Numbered from the stretch's first letter, positions 1-9,583 are shown. The stretch: DNA of 64,000 nucleotides from JAPORK01 sp026710285 (GCA_965201045.1 OZ241746.1:1178001-1242000); one strand, 5' to 3'. The notes: generated by a model not told the origin, from the sequence alone. Numbers and translations are program-made.

Positions 1-1
1 G

Positions 2-412
2 AACAGATATAATAATAACCGGCGAGATGATCGGCTGTTTGTGGGTGGTTCTGCACATTACCGAAAACCGCAGATGAATAAAAACACAGCAGAGGAAAAA
101 TACTCAAACGGTTATTCATCAAATTACTATTTACGGGAAAAAAGAAAAAAGCATACAAACTCTCCGATCAATGGAGATCAAAGAGAATATGCAACCCCAT
201 CACTGATTGAAGAAATGAAACAATATAATTATACATGCAACGAGCATGACAACTTTTCAGAAAAGCACCAAAATCAAGTTAATAATACTACGAAGATATT
301 ATATAAACGACAAAAAATACAGATTAATGAACGCAAGGATGTATCTGCTGATTCAGGTCATAGCAATGCATTATCTTTTGAAAGCCTGACGGAGAATGAT
401 GAAGAAATTTAA
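2..412 (+). CDS. Hypothetical protein, C-terminal part (runs off the left edge)
   Basis: The reading frame is open from base 2 to the TAA at 410-412, so this is the end of a gene that begins before the window. A GTG at 41 is an in-frame codon but need not be the start. The visible part is about 136 residues, very hydrophilic and rich in Asn, Lys, Glu and Tyr, with no membrane segment and no motif I recognise. The low complexity suggests a disordered tail. About 200 bases of AT-rich sequence separate it from mnmC. I cannot assign a function. Confidence 0.5.
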   Translation, partial: NRYNNNRRDDRLFVGGSAHYRKPQMNKNTAEEKYSNGYSSNYYLREKRKKHTNSPINGDQREYATPSLIEEMKQYNYTCNEHDNFSEKHQNQVNNTTKILYKRQKIQINERKDVSADSGHSNALSFESLTENDEEI

Positions 413-607
413 TTAAAAATCATTGCTTTCTAAAAGGTCTGTGCTGCTGCACACAAAAATTATTCAGGTGAATTTTCTTGCCAAAATGTAATTTTTATAA
501 TGTCATAGATTGAAGCATTTTAAATGCAAATATTCACAGGATGTTTTTTGCTGTTCAGGATATACCAACTTGCTATTAAGTGTATGAATACAGAATAAAA
601 ACAGGAG

Positions 608-2641
608 ATGCTCTCTTTGCACAAACGCACAAAAACAATAAAACTTCAGTGGACAGCAGATGGACAACCTGTTTCGGATCAGTTTGGAGATGTATATTTT
701 TCTAAAGAAAACGGGCTTGAAGAAACCCGCTATGTTTTTATTAAACAAAATAATCTTGCTGAGCGCTTTGCTAAAATGAAACCCGATAGCCTTTTTACCA
801 TTGGTGAAACAGGCTTTGGTACAGGACTTAATTTTTTAGCTGTATGGGCGTTTTTTAATCAGTTTGCACACAAAGCAGCCCGTCTGCACTTTATTTCAGC
901 AGAAAAATACCCTCTCAGCTATGCAGATATTAAAAAAGCCTCTTTGTTGTGGTCTGAGCTAAATAATTATACTGAAGCATTGATTAAACAGTATCCAAAG
1001 GTACATACGCAGGGTTATCACCACCTGAGCTTCGATGGTGGTCGTGTTATGCTTACGCTCATTTTTGATGATGCGACCAGCGCATTTTCTTCATTAAACG
1101 GCTATGCAGATGCATGGTTTTTGGATGGTTTTTCTCCTAAGTGTAACCCTGATCTGTGGACACAACCGCTTTTCAATGCCATAAGCAACCACTCTCATAA
1201 TGCGACAACCTGTGCCACTTTTACAGCATCCGGTGCTGTAAAAAATGGATTGACAAAGGCTGGTTTTACTGTAACAAAAATAAAAGGGTTTGGTAAAAAG
1301 CGTCACATGCTACACGGTTATTATAATCCTGTTACTGTACAGAACAAACCGACAAACTGCTTAAATAAAAAACCCAAAAAATGGTTGGTTCGCCATCAGG
1401 AAAAAGTTATTAATAATAAACAGGCGATTGTCGTAGGTGCAGGGCTTGCCGGATGTAGTACAGCATATGCGCTGGTCAGAAGAGGCTGGAAAGTTACCAT
1501 TGTTGATAAGTCTTCCAACATTGCCGGTGGAGCCTCTGGTAATTTGCAAGGAGCACTTTATTTGCGTCTTTCCGGAACAGATACACTGTTATCTAAATTG
1601 CTGGTGCAGTGTTATATGTATAGTTTGACGCTTATTGAGTCGTTGCTGCACCATGAACGCAGCAGATCCTGGGAAATACCAGGATTAGTACAGTCTTGCT
1701 TCGATGAGCAAGAGGCAAAAAGGCAGTTTAAAATTCTTTCCAGGGAATATCCGGAAGCTTTCGTCAGAGCTGCTTCAGAAGATGAGCTTTCAAGGCTGGC
1801 TGGTATAGCAGCAGATAAACGAGGATTGTTGTTTGGTCAGGGAGGCTGGGTCCGTCCACCTGCATTATGTTGTGCTCTAACTGCACATGAGAATATCGTG
1901 TTCAAAGAGAAACACACAGTCTCATCTTTGACCGCAGGTATAGATTGCTGGCAGGTTCAGTGTGCAGAAGGACACTTGCTGTCAGCACCAGTGGTTGTTT
2001 TAGCCAACAGCCATGCAGTTAACTCTTTACTACCAAAACACAATTTTCCATTAAGAAAAATAAGAGGTCAGGTTAGCTACCTACCGGAAACAAAAAGCAG
2101 TAGCCGTCTAAATCAAGTTGTGTGTGGAAAAAATTATATTATGCCTGCTATAGGTGGGTTACATACAACAGGAGCAACACACCAGTTTCATGATGATGAT
2201 ACAAGCGTACGAATTAGTGATCATGCAGAAAATCTTTACAATTTAAAAAAACAATTTCCGGCAATATATCATGCGTTGTCCTGTGAAACGTTGGAACTAA
2301 CAGAACTTTTAGGACGCACTGGATTTCGTTGTTCTGCGCCAGATTATCTACCTATTGCAGGACCTGTTGCTGATGCCTATCTGTTTAAAAGACAATTTGC
2401 AGGTTTGTCAAAAAATGCTAAAGCTGAATTTAATGATTTACCCACTTATTTATCTGGATTGTACATTAATGTGGCTCATGGTTCTCGCGGCTTAATTACC
2501 TGCCCGTTAGCCGGAGAGCTTGTAGCAGCATACATTGAAAATGAAGTGCTACCCGTATCAACGGAAGTCATGGAAGGATTGCACCCCAACAGGTTTCTTG
2601 CAAGAAGCCTTATACATGCTAATAATTCTGTATCAGGATAA
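608..2641 (+). CDS. mnmC: Bifunctional tRNA wobble-uridine modification enzyme MnmC
   Basis: MnmC makes mnm5(s2)U at position 34 of tRNA. The C-terminal FAD-dependent oxidase removes the carboxymethyl group from cmnm5U, and the N-terminal SAM-dependent domain methylates the resulting amine. The N-terminal methyltransferase has a GETGFGTGLNF motif near residues 65-75. The FAD/DAO domain starts with VVGAGLAGCSTAYA near residues 273-286, and the C-terminus keeps the family-type HPNRFLARSL. At 677 residues it is close to the E. coli enzyme (about 670). The start is uncertain: AGGAG at 603-607 abuts the ATG at 608, whereas a TTG at 617 lies 9 bases downstream of it and would give 674 residues. No neighbour is functionally linked. 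Confidence 0.93.
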   Translation: MLSLHKRTKTIKLQWTADGQPVSDQFGDVYFSKENGLEETRYVFIKQNNLAERFAKMKPDSLFTIGETGFGTGLNFLAVWAFFNQFAHKAARLHFISAEKYPLSYADIKKASLLWSELNNYTEALIKQYPKVHTQGYHHLSFDGGRVMLTLIFDDATSAFSSLNGYADAWFLDGFSPKCNPDLWTQPLFNAISNHSHNATTCATFTASGAVKNGLTKAGFTVTKIKGFGKKRHMLHGYYNPVTVQNKPTNCLNKKPKKWLVRHQEKVINNKQAIVVGAGLAGCSTAYALVRRGWKVTIVDKSSNIAGGASGNLQGALYLRLSGTDTLLSKLLVQCYMYSLTLIESLLHHERSRSWEIPGLVQSCFDEQEAKRQFKILSREYPEAFVRAASEDELSRLAGIAADKRGLLFGQGGWVRPPALCCALTAHENIVFKEKHTVSSLTAGIDCWQVQCAEGHLLSAPVVVLANSHAVNSLLPKHNFPLRKIRGQVSYLPETKSSSRLNQVVCGKNYIMPAIGGLHTTGATHQFHDDDTSVRISDHAENLYNLKKQFPAIYHALSCETLELTELLGRTGFRCSAPDYLPIAGPVADAYLFKRQFAGLSKNAKAEFNDLPTYLSGLYINVAHGSRGLITCPLAGELVAAYIENEVLPVSTEVMEGLHPNRFLARSLIHANNSVSG

Positions 2642-2753
2642 CATATATAATTACCTGATAATGTTTATATCCATTTGACTGCTGAGTGTTGGAATTGGTT
2701 TTCATGTAATGTAGTTGTTTAGTGGGTGTTTTTTTAACCACTATCTCTATAAA

Positions 2754-2790
2754 GTCAAGCTTGACATCCCCCTCCCTAAAGGCTGTCTTT
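2754..2790. repeat. Short dispersed repeat (CTCCCTAAAG type)
   Basis: The segment beginning GTCAAGCTTGACATCC and ending CCCTAAAGGCTGTC matches, in inverted orientation, 60571-60600 next to another repeat copy. Two copies in the window, both beside the 'AGAGACAG' repeat, suggest one composite element. Confidence 0.55.
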
Positions 2791-2894
2791 TATACACAAA
2801 TATTTCAATAAAAATTAATATTATCTGGGGGAATGAACAAATCAGCATAGGTGAACTCAGATAATATCAGCTTTCGTATAATTTCAATACAACT

Positions 2895-3035
2895 ATGTCC
2901 GCTGGCTGAGCCCACGGTTGTACGCTCGAAAGGCTGGTATATTCGGTAGAAGACAAACTTTACAAAATAAAAGTTAGGACTTAAAAAATGTGACTAAGAG
3001 ACAGGCCCGGAAGGGCGAGGCTTTACGGCGTGCAG
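2895..3035 (+). repeat. Dispersed repeat, 'TGTGACTAAGAGACAG' family
   Basis: It shares GGTATATTCGGTA, ACTTAAAAAATGTGACTAAG, AGACAG and GGGCGAGGCTTTACGGCGTG with copies near 53650-53790 and 60310-60576. The left part contains CTGAGCCCACGG, one arm of the large palindrome found whole at 60424-60490. Confidence 0.7.
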
Positions 3036-3118
3036 GGTAAGAGAATGACAGAGAAGAACGGAGTTATTTCAGCACCATTTGTCTTTAAACGGCAGGGACT
3101 TATTCAAATAAAACCCTA

Positions 3119-3155
3119 AAACCCGGGTGTTTCAAAGTTGTTGACACCAGGGTTT
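3119..3155. terminator. Stem-loop, possible terminator-like element
   Basis: AAACCCGGGTGT (3119-3130) can pair with ACACCAGGGTTT (3144-3155) with one mismatch, leaving a 13-base loop. No T-run follows on either strand, so a rho-independent terminator is not established. Confidence 0.35.
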
Positions 3156-3379
3156 CCAAAGTATTACGATACAATGCGGGCAAGTAATTTTTTGCTTTGA
3201 TTAAAGTTATATTTTGCCTGCGTAGAAGCCCGGTCCGAAGTGTACAAAATAAATTTCTTCATCTGAAATCTAAAAATTAATTAGTTGACGCTCGGGTTGC
3301 TTGATGGACAACCATTGCAATCATTTTCCCCTTGAGAATAAAAAATATCATAAACAAAAACTCAAATGAGGATAATAAA

Positions 3380-4879
3380 ATGAAAAAATTATTCAGTCAT
3401 ATCATTTTTTTATATTTATATATATTGCTGCCCTTGTTGCTCATTGCACCGGGTCATGCAGATAGCATTAAACGCTTATCCTGTATAAGCGCATCAGTTC
3501 CTCTCCAACATTCTGAATATGTTGCAACAGTTCAGATTCAAAACGAATGTGACAAAAGCGTTGATTTGAGAGGTGCTTTTTTGCAATTTAATACCAATAA
3601 AACACTTGAAAACGGTTCTTTTTGGGGGAATTTTGGTAATGTTTCTTATCCTTCAAATCCAAAATTATCTGCCAAAAATAATCAGGCAACACTTTATTTT
3701 AATTTTCCAAATGAATCATGGGTGCATAGCAAATTGGCTGCGGGACAAAAAATATCTGTTTCTTTTTCCAGTTATCCAGGTACCACTTATACAAATTTTG
3801 CGTTTTATTTAAAAACTGAAGATGATAAAACTGAAGTACCCTTCTTTGAATTGAAGCCAGCTAAAAAAATAGAGGAAAAGCCATTTTCTGATCTGATACC
3901 AGCTAAAAAAAATGAAGTACCTTTCTCTGATCTGATGCCAAGCAAACCGGTGAGTACAAAGACAGGGACTATTTACTCATTTTATAAAGACATATCTATC
4001 AATATGGACTGGAATTCGTACGTTATCAGCACCAGAGTGTATAAAAAACTGGAACCCCTGATCGGACAAAATGGAGTAAGCTCGGTAATCTTGCCTGGCA
4101 ATAAAATAGTAACATTTGCATTTGCAACGGGTACATGTAAAAAACACAGCTGGGCACAAATAAACCCTTCTCTGATAATTCGCAACAACATTTCTGCATT
4201 TAATAAAAATAAAACACAATATATTATCTCCACAGGAGGTGCTAGCGGCACTTTCATGTGTGACTCTGTTGAAGATATGGAGGCGTTTATTAAACAATAT
4301 CAGTCCACCGGTTTTCTGGGTATAGATTTCGATATTGAGGGTGGATACAACCAGGATCAGCTTAAGCATTTGATGAAGGTTACAGCAGAAGTACAAAAAA
4401 AGCTCCACTTTCGTGTCAGCTTAACACTGGCTACACTTGCGACGTCTGATGCAGCTATAAATACACTGGGACAGTGGGCACTGCAGGCAGCACAAGATGC
4501 ACAGCTTGATTTTTTTGTTAATTTAATGACTATGGATTATGGTCCTGGAGGATGTTCTATAACGGTTAATGGAAAGTGTGATATGGGAAAAGCTGCCATA
4601 CTCGCAGCTAAAACATTTGCGGAGTTATACAAAATTCCACTTTCTCGAATAGAGCTAACTCCGATGATTGGTCAAAACGATGTTCGGGACGAAATAACAT
4701 CAGTTGATGATGTTATTACGATTGCCAACTTTGTAAAAAACAATCATATGGCAGGGATGCATATGTGGTCCTGGGATAGAGACACAAATGGATCAGGAAA
4801 ATACGCATCACCTGTTCATAGCGGAACAAATAATGACCCGTTGGCGTATAACAGAGCCATTTTATCAGTTTTGGGGTGA
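3380..4879 (+). CDS. Secreted GH18 chitinase with N-terminal carbohydrate-binding-like domain
   Basis: A glycoside hydrolase family 18 enzyme, probably cutting chitin outside the cell. The ATG at 3380 is chosen because GAGG (3368-3371) lies 8 bases upstream; a TTG at 3332 is less likely. The protein is 499 residues. It has a signal peptide ending near PGHA-DS, a beta-rich N-terminal domain of about 120 residues like a carbohydrate-binding module, and a linker repeating PF-x-(D/E)-L-x-P-(A/S)-K about three times. The GH18 barrel follows from about residue 200. STGGASG near 284-290 is the SxGG motif, and the catalytic signature reads LGIDFDIE with E320 as acid/base and D316 and D318 present. 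The first Asp of the usual DxxDxDxE is Leu (313). It stands alone between repeat-rich gaps. Confidence 0.88.
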   Translation: MKKLFSHIIFLYLYILLPLLLIAPGHADSIKRLSCISASVPLQHSEYVATVQIQNECDKSVDLRGAFLQFNTNKTLENGSFWGNFGNVSYPSNPKLSAKNNQATLYFNFPNESWVHSKLAAGQKISVSFSSYPGTTYTNFAFYLKTEDDKTEVPFFELKPAKKIEEKPFSDLIPAKKNEVPFSDLMPSKPVSTKTGTIYSFYKDISINMDWNSYVISTRVYKKLEPLIGQNGVSSVILPGNKIVTFAFATGTCKKHSWAQINPSLIIRNNISAFNKNKTQYIISTGGASGTFMCDSVEDMEAFIKQYQSTGFLGIDFDIEGGYNQDQLKHLMKVTAEVQKKLHFRVSLTLATLATSDAAINTLGQWALQAAQDAQLDFFVNLMTMDYGPGGCSITVNGKCDMGKAAILAAKTFAELYKIPLSRIELTPMIGQNDVRDEITSVDDVITIANFVKNNHMAGMHMWSWDRDTNGSGKYASPVHSGTNNDPLAYNRAILSVLG

Positions 4880-5130
4880 GGACATACACTGATTTAGGTG
4901 TTGTAAAATGTTAATGGAGGAGAATAAACCCGGGTGATGTTTTAAATGTGTCTGCGTGACAAGAATAAAAGCAACGATTACATAGCTGAAGTTTCAGAAT
5001 ATACATGCTACACATTGCAGCTTCAATGATATTGTAAGTTTAATTGTTGTGCCCGTTAATTGTATGTAACTTATTGTGTTAATTTTGTGAGTATAAATTA
5101 TACTGTGCATATGCTGACAATGATACTCCT
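4880..5130. other. Intergenic region downstream of the chitinase
   Basis: AT-rich, no gene seen. From about 5131 (GTCTCC) onward the sequence is homologous to 7421 onward; this is the left edge of the ankyrin/ruvB tandem duplication. Confidence 0.5.
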
Positions 5131-5214
5131 GTCTCCTATTAATGCTTATTCAGGATATCATAGTGCAGCATATTGCGTTTGAAATAATTATCACTACCCG
5201 CTGTTATTGTTTTT

Positions 5215-6504
5215 TTATTTTCTTCTTTGTTCCAGAAACTGCTCCAGAAGCTTTACAACTTTTTCAAAATCTTCCTTTATGGGATTATCTTTTAACACCA
5301 CACATTCTTCCTTGGCAATATCTAAAGCCGTTATATCATAAATATTCTTTAGATCAGGATCAATACCTTGTACTTCCAGCAAAAGTTCTACAGCACAAGG
5401 TCTGTGTGTTGCAGCTAACATTAAAGCTGTTTCACCGTATATATTTTTTACATTAATACAATCGACTGACTGTTCTATTAGAGGTTCAAAACATTTTATA
5501 TTGCTATTCGTCGACATATAATTTATTAAAGCTGTGTTACCTTCTTTATTTATTATGGTAAGGTCAATGCCTTTGTAATTGAGTAAGAGTTCTATAACAT
5601 CATTTGCAGCTAACCTAGAAAAAGACGTAACCGTCATTAAAGCTGTGTTACCCATAAGATCCTTTGCATTAATAGCAATATTTTTTCCGCTTTTCATCAG
5701 GAGTTTGATGCCTTCTATATTGAATGACTCTGACAGATACATCAAGGCTGTTTTACCGTCATTATCTGCGATGGTAAGATCAATGCCTGGCTTTTTCACT
5801 AACTCTGCTATACATGCTGTAAGGTCTTCGTTTCTCCTCACTTTTGATGCACAAATTAAAGCTGTTTCACCCTGGTTATTTGTTGCATTGACATCAATGT
5901 CCTCACAGTTAAGGAGCCTTTCCACATCAACTATGTTACCTTCCTGCATTGCTTTCATTAAGGGTGTCATACCGTTCGCATCTTCTGCGTTGACATCAGT
6001 CTCCAGTTCTTTCGGCACTATTTCCTTTGAGGGTGTCATCTTTTTTTCATCTTTTACGCTGGCAGTCTCCAGACTTTTCTGCATTGTTCTCACCGTGGAT
6101 TCCCGCTCGCTTCCACATTTTCTTATGATTTCCTTGCAGGCTGTCATATCGACCTCATCTTCTGCGTTGACATCAGTCTCCGGATCTTCCTGCACTACTT
6201 CCATTGAGGGTATCATACTGTTCTCATTTTTTGCGCTGACACCAATCTTCCGATCTTGATGTACAGAGTTATTGGAGGGAGTCTCCGGATTTTGCGGCCT
6301 TTTTACAAGTTTATTATAAGCATTTATTATGAAATTGATTGTCTGCTGACCCATTTGTAAAACTAAAGAACATAATGATTTCCATATACGAATTGTTGTA
6401 TTTTTTACAGATTCAAAAAATCCTGATATGCCACTTTTTTCAACAGGTGATGTTGAGCTTGTTAGTGAGCTGTCTTGCGTGCTTGGGGTTGTTGAAATAG
6501 TCAT
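5215..6504 (-). CDS. Ankyrin-repeat protein, copy 1
   Basis: 429 residues from the ATG at 6504, which has a perfect GGAGGT (6512-6517) 7 bases upstream; a TTG at 6546 is rejected. The N-terminal third is hydrophilic, with a stretch that may be amphipathic (FFESVKNTTIRIW...). Degenerate repeats built on 'DVNAEDxxxMTP' follow. From about residue 175 there are at least six ankyrin repeats (G-x-T-A-L-M signatures, DVNATNNQGETAL, DLTIADNDGKTALM). Ankyrin proteins bind partner proteins, and in host-associated bacteria many are secreted effectors; no secretion signal is obvious. The paralogue at 7481-8743 is close in the N-terminal half and much less so in the repeats. Confidence 0.88.
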   Translation of the reverse strand: MTISTTPSTQDSSLTSSTSPVEKSGISGFFESVKNTTIRIWKSLCSLVLQMGQQTINFIINAYNKLVKRPQNPETPSNNSVHQDRKIGVSAKNENSMIPSMEVVQEDPETDVNAEDEVDMTACKEIIRKCGSERESTVRTMQKSLETASVKDEKKMTPSKEIVPKELETDVNAEDANGMTPLMKAMQEGNIVDVERLLNCEDIDVNATNNQGETALICASKVRRNEDLTACIAELVKKPGIDLTIADNDGKTALMYLSESFNIEGIKLLMKSGKNIAINAKDLMGNTALMTVTSFSRLAANDVIELLLNYKGIDLTIINKEGNTALINYMSTNSNIKCFEPLIEQSVDCINVKNIYGETALMLAATHRPCAVELLLEVQGIDPDLKNIYDITALDIAKEECVVLKDNPIKEDFEKVVKLLEQFLEQRRK

Positions 6505-6654
6505 TGAATATACCTCCAGAAATAACCATAAGTTTGTATTTGCCAATCAGACATAGGTGTGATTGGTTTTTAGGTGGCGTCTATTTTGTGCATCTGCGCA
6601 CACCAGAACAATTTAGAACTTAGAAAAACTATTAAAAAAGCCTAATTTGAGTAT

Positions 6655-6789
6655 CAATACCTCGGACAATTTTTGTAAACCATTGATTTAAAAGGGATTG
6701 ACTTTTTATCTTGCTGCAAAGATATCTTTAAAAATCGATAATTTACAATTTAAGCCATAGTAGATTTTTAAAAACTGTCCGGAATATTA
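6655..6789. mobile_element. MITE-like element upstream of ankyrin copy 1
   Basis: About 135 bp bounded by imperfect inverted repeats, CGGACAATTTTTGTA on the left and TTTAAAAACTGTCCGGAATA on the right. The right end also occurs at 43895-43918, just upstream of the broken IS4-type transposase, so this may be a non-autonomous relative of that IS. A second copy precedes ankyrin copy 2. Confidence 0.5.
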
Positions 6790-6845
6790 AGTATTAAACC
6801 ATATTTAAATATGAATTAACAGCACTTTTTGTAGGTTTTTCTCTT

Positions 6846-7426
6846 ATGTTCATATATGGTATCTCTTTCTTCACTCAATACCGCAGCAAGACTATCAATA
6901 CCGACGGGACCGCCGTTGAATTTTTCAACAAAGGTCTGCAGGAAGCGTCTGTCCATCAAATTGACCCCCTGCTGATCAACATCCAGCATTTTAAGCGCTG
7001 CATCTGCAATTTTGTGATCAACTTTTCCGTTGCTACGTACATCTGCGTAATCCCTGACTCTGCGTAGTAGTCGGTTAGCGATTCTGGGTGTACCCCTTGC
7101 TCTGCGGGCAATTTCTCTGGCTCCTTGCTTAGAAATAGAGATATTGAGCAAGCTGGCAGAGCGCTGGATGATCGTTGTTAAGTCAGCACAGGAGTAATAT
7201 TCAAGGCGCTGGACGATTCCAAACCGGTCCCGCAAGGGTGAAGTGAGTAACCCCGCACGTGTTGTGGCCCAACTAACGTAAATGGCGGCAAATCAAGTTT
7301 GATTGAGCGCGCTGCCGGTCCTTCTCCAATCATAATATCCAGCTGATAATCTTCCATAGCTGGATAAAGTATCTCTTCTATAGAAGAGTTCAGGCGATGA
7401 ATTTCATCAATAAAAAGAATGTCTCC
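6846..7426 (-). pseudogene. ruvB: Truncated ruvB copy
   Basis: Bases 6855-7426 are about 98% identical by eye to 9713-10285 inside the intact ruvB. Both ends of the gene are missing. The 3' end is replaced by ankyrin-upstream sequence ending TTCATA, and the 5' end stops at GTCTCC, where the flank of ankyrin copy 2 begins. A 1-base deletion in the C-run of 'GTGGCCC' (about 7268) also breaks the frame. The remaining open frame of 139 residues covers the RuvB lid and winged-helix region, without Walker A or B, so it cannot act as an ATPase. Confidence 0.92.
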
Positions 7427-7480
7427 TATTAATGCTCATTCAGGATATCATAGTGCAGTATATTGCGTTTGAAATAATTA

Positions 7481-8743
7481 TCACTGCCCGCTGTTATTGG
7501 TTCTTTGTTCCATAATCTCTATAGCTTTTTCAAAACCTCTCTTTTCGTGGGTATTCATCCACTTAGCATATGGTTCATATCGTTGCTTGACAAAATCTAA
7601 AGCCGTCGTACCATGATCATCCTTTAGACCAAGATCAATACCTGGTACTTCCAGCAAACGTTGTAGATGACAAGGATATTTGTCTATAGCTAACATTAAA
7701 GCTGTTTGACCCATGTCACTACTTTGTTTATTAATACAACCGGCTGACCGTTCTATTAGAAGCTCAACACATCCTGGAGCGGCCCGCTGAGTTAGACGAT
7801 ACATTAAAGCTGTGTAACCGTCTTGATCTGTTAAGGCAGCGTCAATGTCTGGGTGTTCGAATAAGAGTGTTAGAGCATCAATTCCATGTTGCTCACTAAT
7901 AAGCGCAGCAAACATTAAAGCTGTAAAACCACTTTTATTCTGTGCATTAATAGCAACATCTTTTCCGCTGCCCATCAGAAGTCTTATGCCTTCTATATCG
8001 TGTAAATCTACCAGATGCATCAAGGCTGTTGTACCGTTATTATCTGCGATGGTAAGATCAATGTCTGGTCTTTTCACTAACGCTGCTATACATTCTGTAA
8101 CGTATTTGTTGTTTCTCCCCCCTACTTTTGATGCACAAATTAAAGCTGTTTCACCATTGTTATTTTTTGCATTGACATCAATGTTATGTCCAAAGAGCTT
8201 GTTCACACCAATTATGTCACCTGTCTGTGCTGCTTTCATTAAGGGTGTCATACCGTTCGCATCTTCTGCGTTGACATCAGTCTCCAGTTCTTTCGGCACT
8301 ATTTCCTTTGAGGGTGTCATCTTTTTTTCATCTTTTACGCTGGCAGTCTCCAGACTTTTCTGTATTGCTCTCACCTTGGATTCCATCTCGCTTCCACATT
8401 TTCTTATGGCATCAATCTCCGGATCTTCCTGCACTACTTTCATTGAGGGTGTCATACTGTTCTCATCTTTTGCGTTGACAGCAATTCCCAGATCTTGGTG
8501 TACAGAGTTATTGGGGTGAGTCTCCGGATTTTGCGACCTTTTTACAAGTATATTATAAAAATTTTTTATGAGATTGATTATCTGCTGAGGCAGTTGTGCA
8601 ATTGAAGAGCAGCAAAATTTGAATATACGAATTGTTGTACTTTTTACAGATTCAAAAAATCCTGATATGCTGCTTTTTTCAACAGGTGATGTTGAGCTTG
8701 TTAGTGAGCTGTCTTGTGTTCTTGGGGCTATTGGACTAGTCAT
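7481..8743 (-). CDS. Ankyrin-repeat protein, copy 2
   Basis: 420 residues from the ATG at 8743, with ACCTCC (GGAGGT on the coding strand, 8751-8756) 7 bases upstream. It has the same architecture as copy 1: a hydrophilic N-terminal region with QDSSLTSSTSPVEKS and FFESVKSTTIRIF, then 'LETDVNAEDANGMTPLMKA', then about six ankyrin repeats (GETALICAS, GTTALMHL, GFTALMFAA, GYTALMY, GQTALMLA). The N-terminal half is nearly the same as copy 1 apart from a deletion. The repeat half has only about 50-60% identity by eye. This fits duplication followed by fast change of the binding surface. Probable host-protein or self-partner binding protein; target unknown. Confidence 0.88.
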   Translation of the reverse strand: MTSPIAPRTQDSSLTSSTSPVEKSSISGFFESVKSTTIRIFKFCCSSIAQLPQQIINLIKNFYNILVKRSQNPETHPNNSVHQDLGIAVNAKDENSMTPSMKVVQEDPEIDAIRKCGSEMESKVRAIQKSLETASVKDEKKMTPSKEIVPKELETDVNAEDANGMTPLMKAAQTGDIIGVNKLFGHNIDVNAKNNNGETALICASKVGGRNNKYVTECIAALVKRPDIDLTIADNNGTTALMHLVDLHDIEGIRLLMGSGKDVAINAQNKSGFTALMFAALISEQHGIDALTLLFEHPDIDAALTDQDGYTALMYRLTQRAAPGCVELLIERSAGCINKQSSDMGQTALMLAIDKYPCHLQRLLEVPGIDLGLKDDHGTTALDFVKQRYEPYAKWMNTHEKRGFEKAIEIMEQRTNNSGQ

Positions 8744-8895
8744 TGAATATACCTCCGAAAATGACCATAAGTTTGTATTTGCCAATCAGGCATAGGTGTA
8801 ATTTCTTTTTAGGTAGCGTCTATTTTGTGCATCTGCGCACACCAGAACAATTCAGAACTTAGAAAAACTATTAAAAATAACCTAATTTAAGTATC

Positions 8896-9029
8896 AACAC
8901 CTCGGAAAATTTTTGTAAACCGTTGATTTAAAAGGATTTTCTTTCTACCTTGCTGTAAAAAACATCTTTGAAAATCAATAACTTACAATTTAAGCCATAG
9001 TAGATTTTTAAAAACTGTCCGAAGCATTA
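8896..9029. mobile_element. MITE-like element upstream of ankyrin copy 2
   Basis: Duplicate of 6655-6789 with the same imperfect ends (CTCGGAAAATTTTTGTAAAC and TTTTTAAAAACTGTCCG). It was probably carried along by the tandem duplication rather than inserted separately. Confidence 0.45.
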
Positions 9030-9089
9030 AACCACATTTAAATATGAATCAACAGCACTTTTTGTAGGTTTTTCTCTTATGTTCATAAA

Positions 9090-9583
9090 GTTTTACCATA
9101 ATGGTCCTTTGACTTTATCTGATCAGACCGGGGGGGCTCCGGTTTGTGCAACATTCTCTGTATCCTAACTCTTTGAACCTGAGATTTTTTCAGACATACG
9201 CCTCCCTGATCGGACTGTTAATAAATCCTGAATTTGCTGATTTTATACATAACCTGAAATACTGCTAGATCAGGTATAAGAGTTATTACATGTTGGATAA
9301 TTTTTTGCTATGACTGTACTGCTATTTATTCTGTTTTTAATTCACCTCTTTTGTCAGGGAATTACCTGAAAAGAGCCTTTGTCATTGCTGGCATTACACC
9401 GGCAAGTTGAGATGATGGACCAAAGCGTTTGGCATTACCTTCATGCAGAATATTTGGATTCGTGGTTCCGGCAGTTCTGGTATCAACGATATGTAACCAT
9501 AATTTACAATTAAACTGTCCCTGAGGATAGGTGGACTCCGCCTGAACCACTATTTAGTCAGGTCTGAGTCGCTATAAAAAAAC
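9090..9583. other. Intergenic region downstream of ruvB
   Basis: This stretch was deleted from the other duplication copy. It contains a 62-codon frame on the - strand (9362-9550) that I do not recognise and do not call a gene, and a G8 run at 9130-9137. Nothing else seen. Confidence 0.4.

Larger units (their letters stand above)
2642..3379. other. Long intergenic region with dispersed repeats
   Basis: No gene seen. It holds a perfect 12-bp palindrome (GTCAAGCTTGAC, 2754-2765) opening a repeat that recurs inverted near 60572-60600. It also holds a copy of the dispersed 'GACTAAGAGACAG' repeat (about 2895-3035) and a stem-loop at 3119-3155. The last 100 bases lead into the chitinase. Confidence 0.6.

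Noticed and set aside
5579..6259. 226-codon + strand frame inside ankyrin copy 1
   Set aside because: Shadow of the ankyrin gene. A similar shadow occurs in copy 2 at 7845-8519, as expected from antisense of repeated GxTAL codons.
9362..9550. 62-codon - strand frame
   Set aside because: Protein-like in places, but no ribosome-binding site, no recognised family and no conserved context; left inside the intergenic description.
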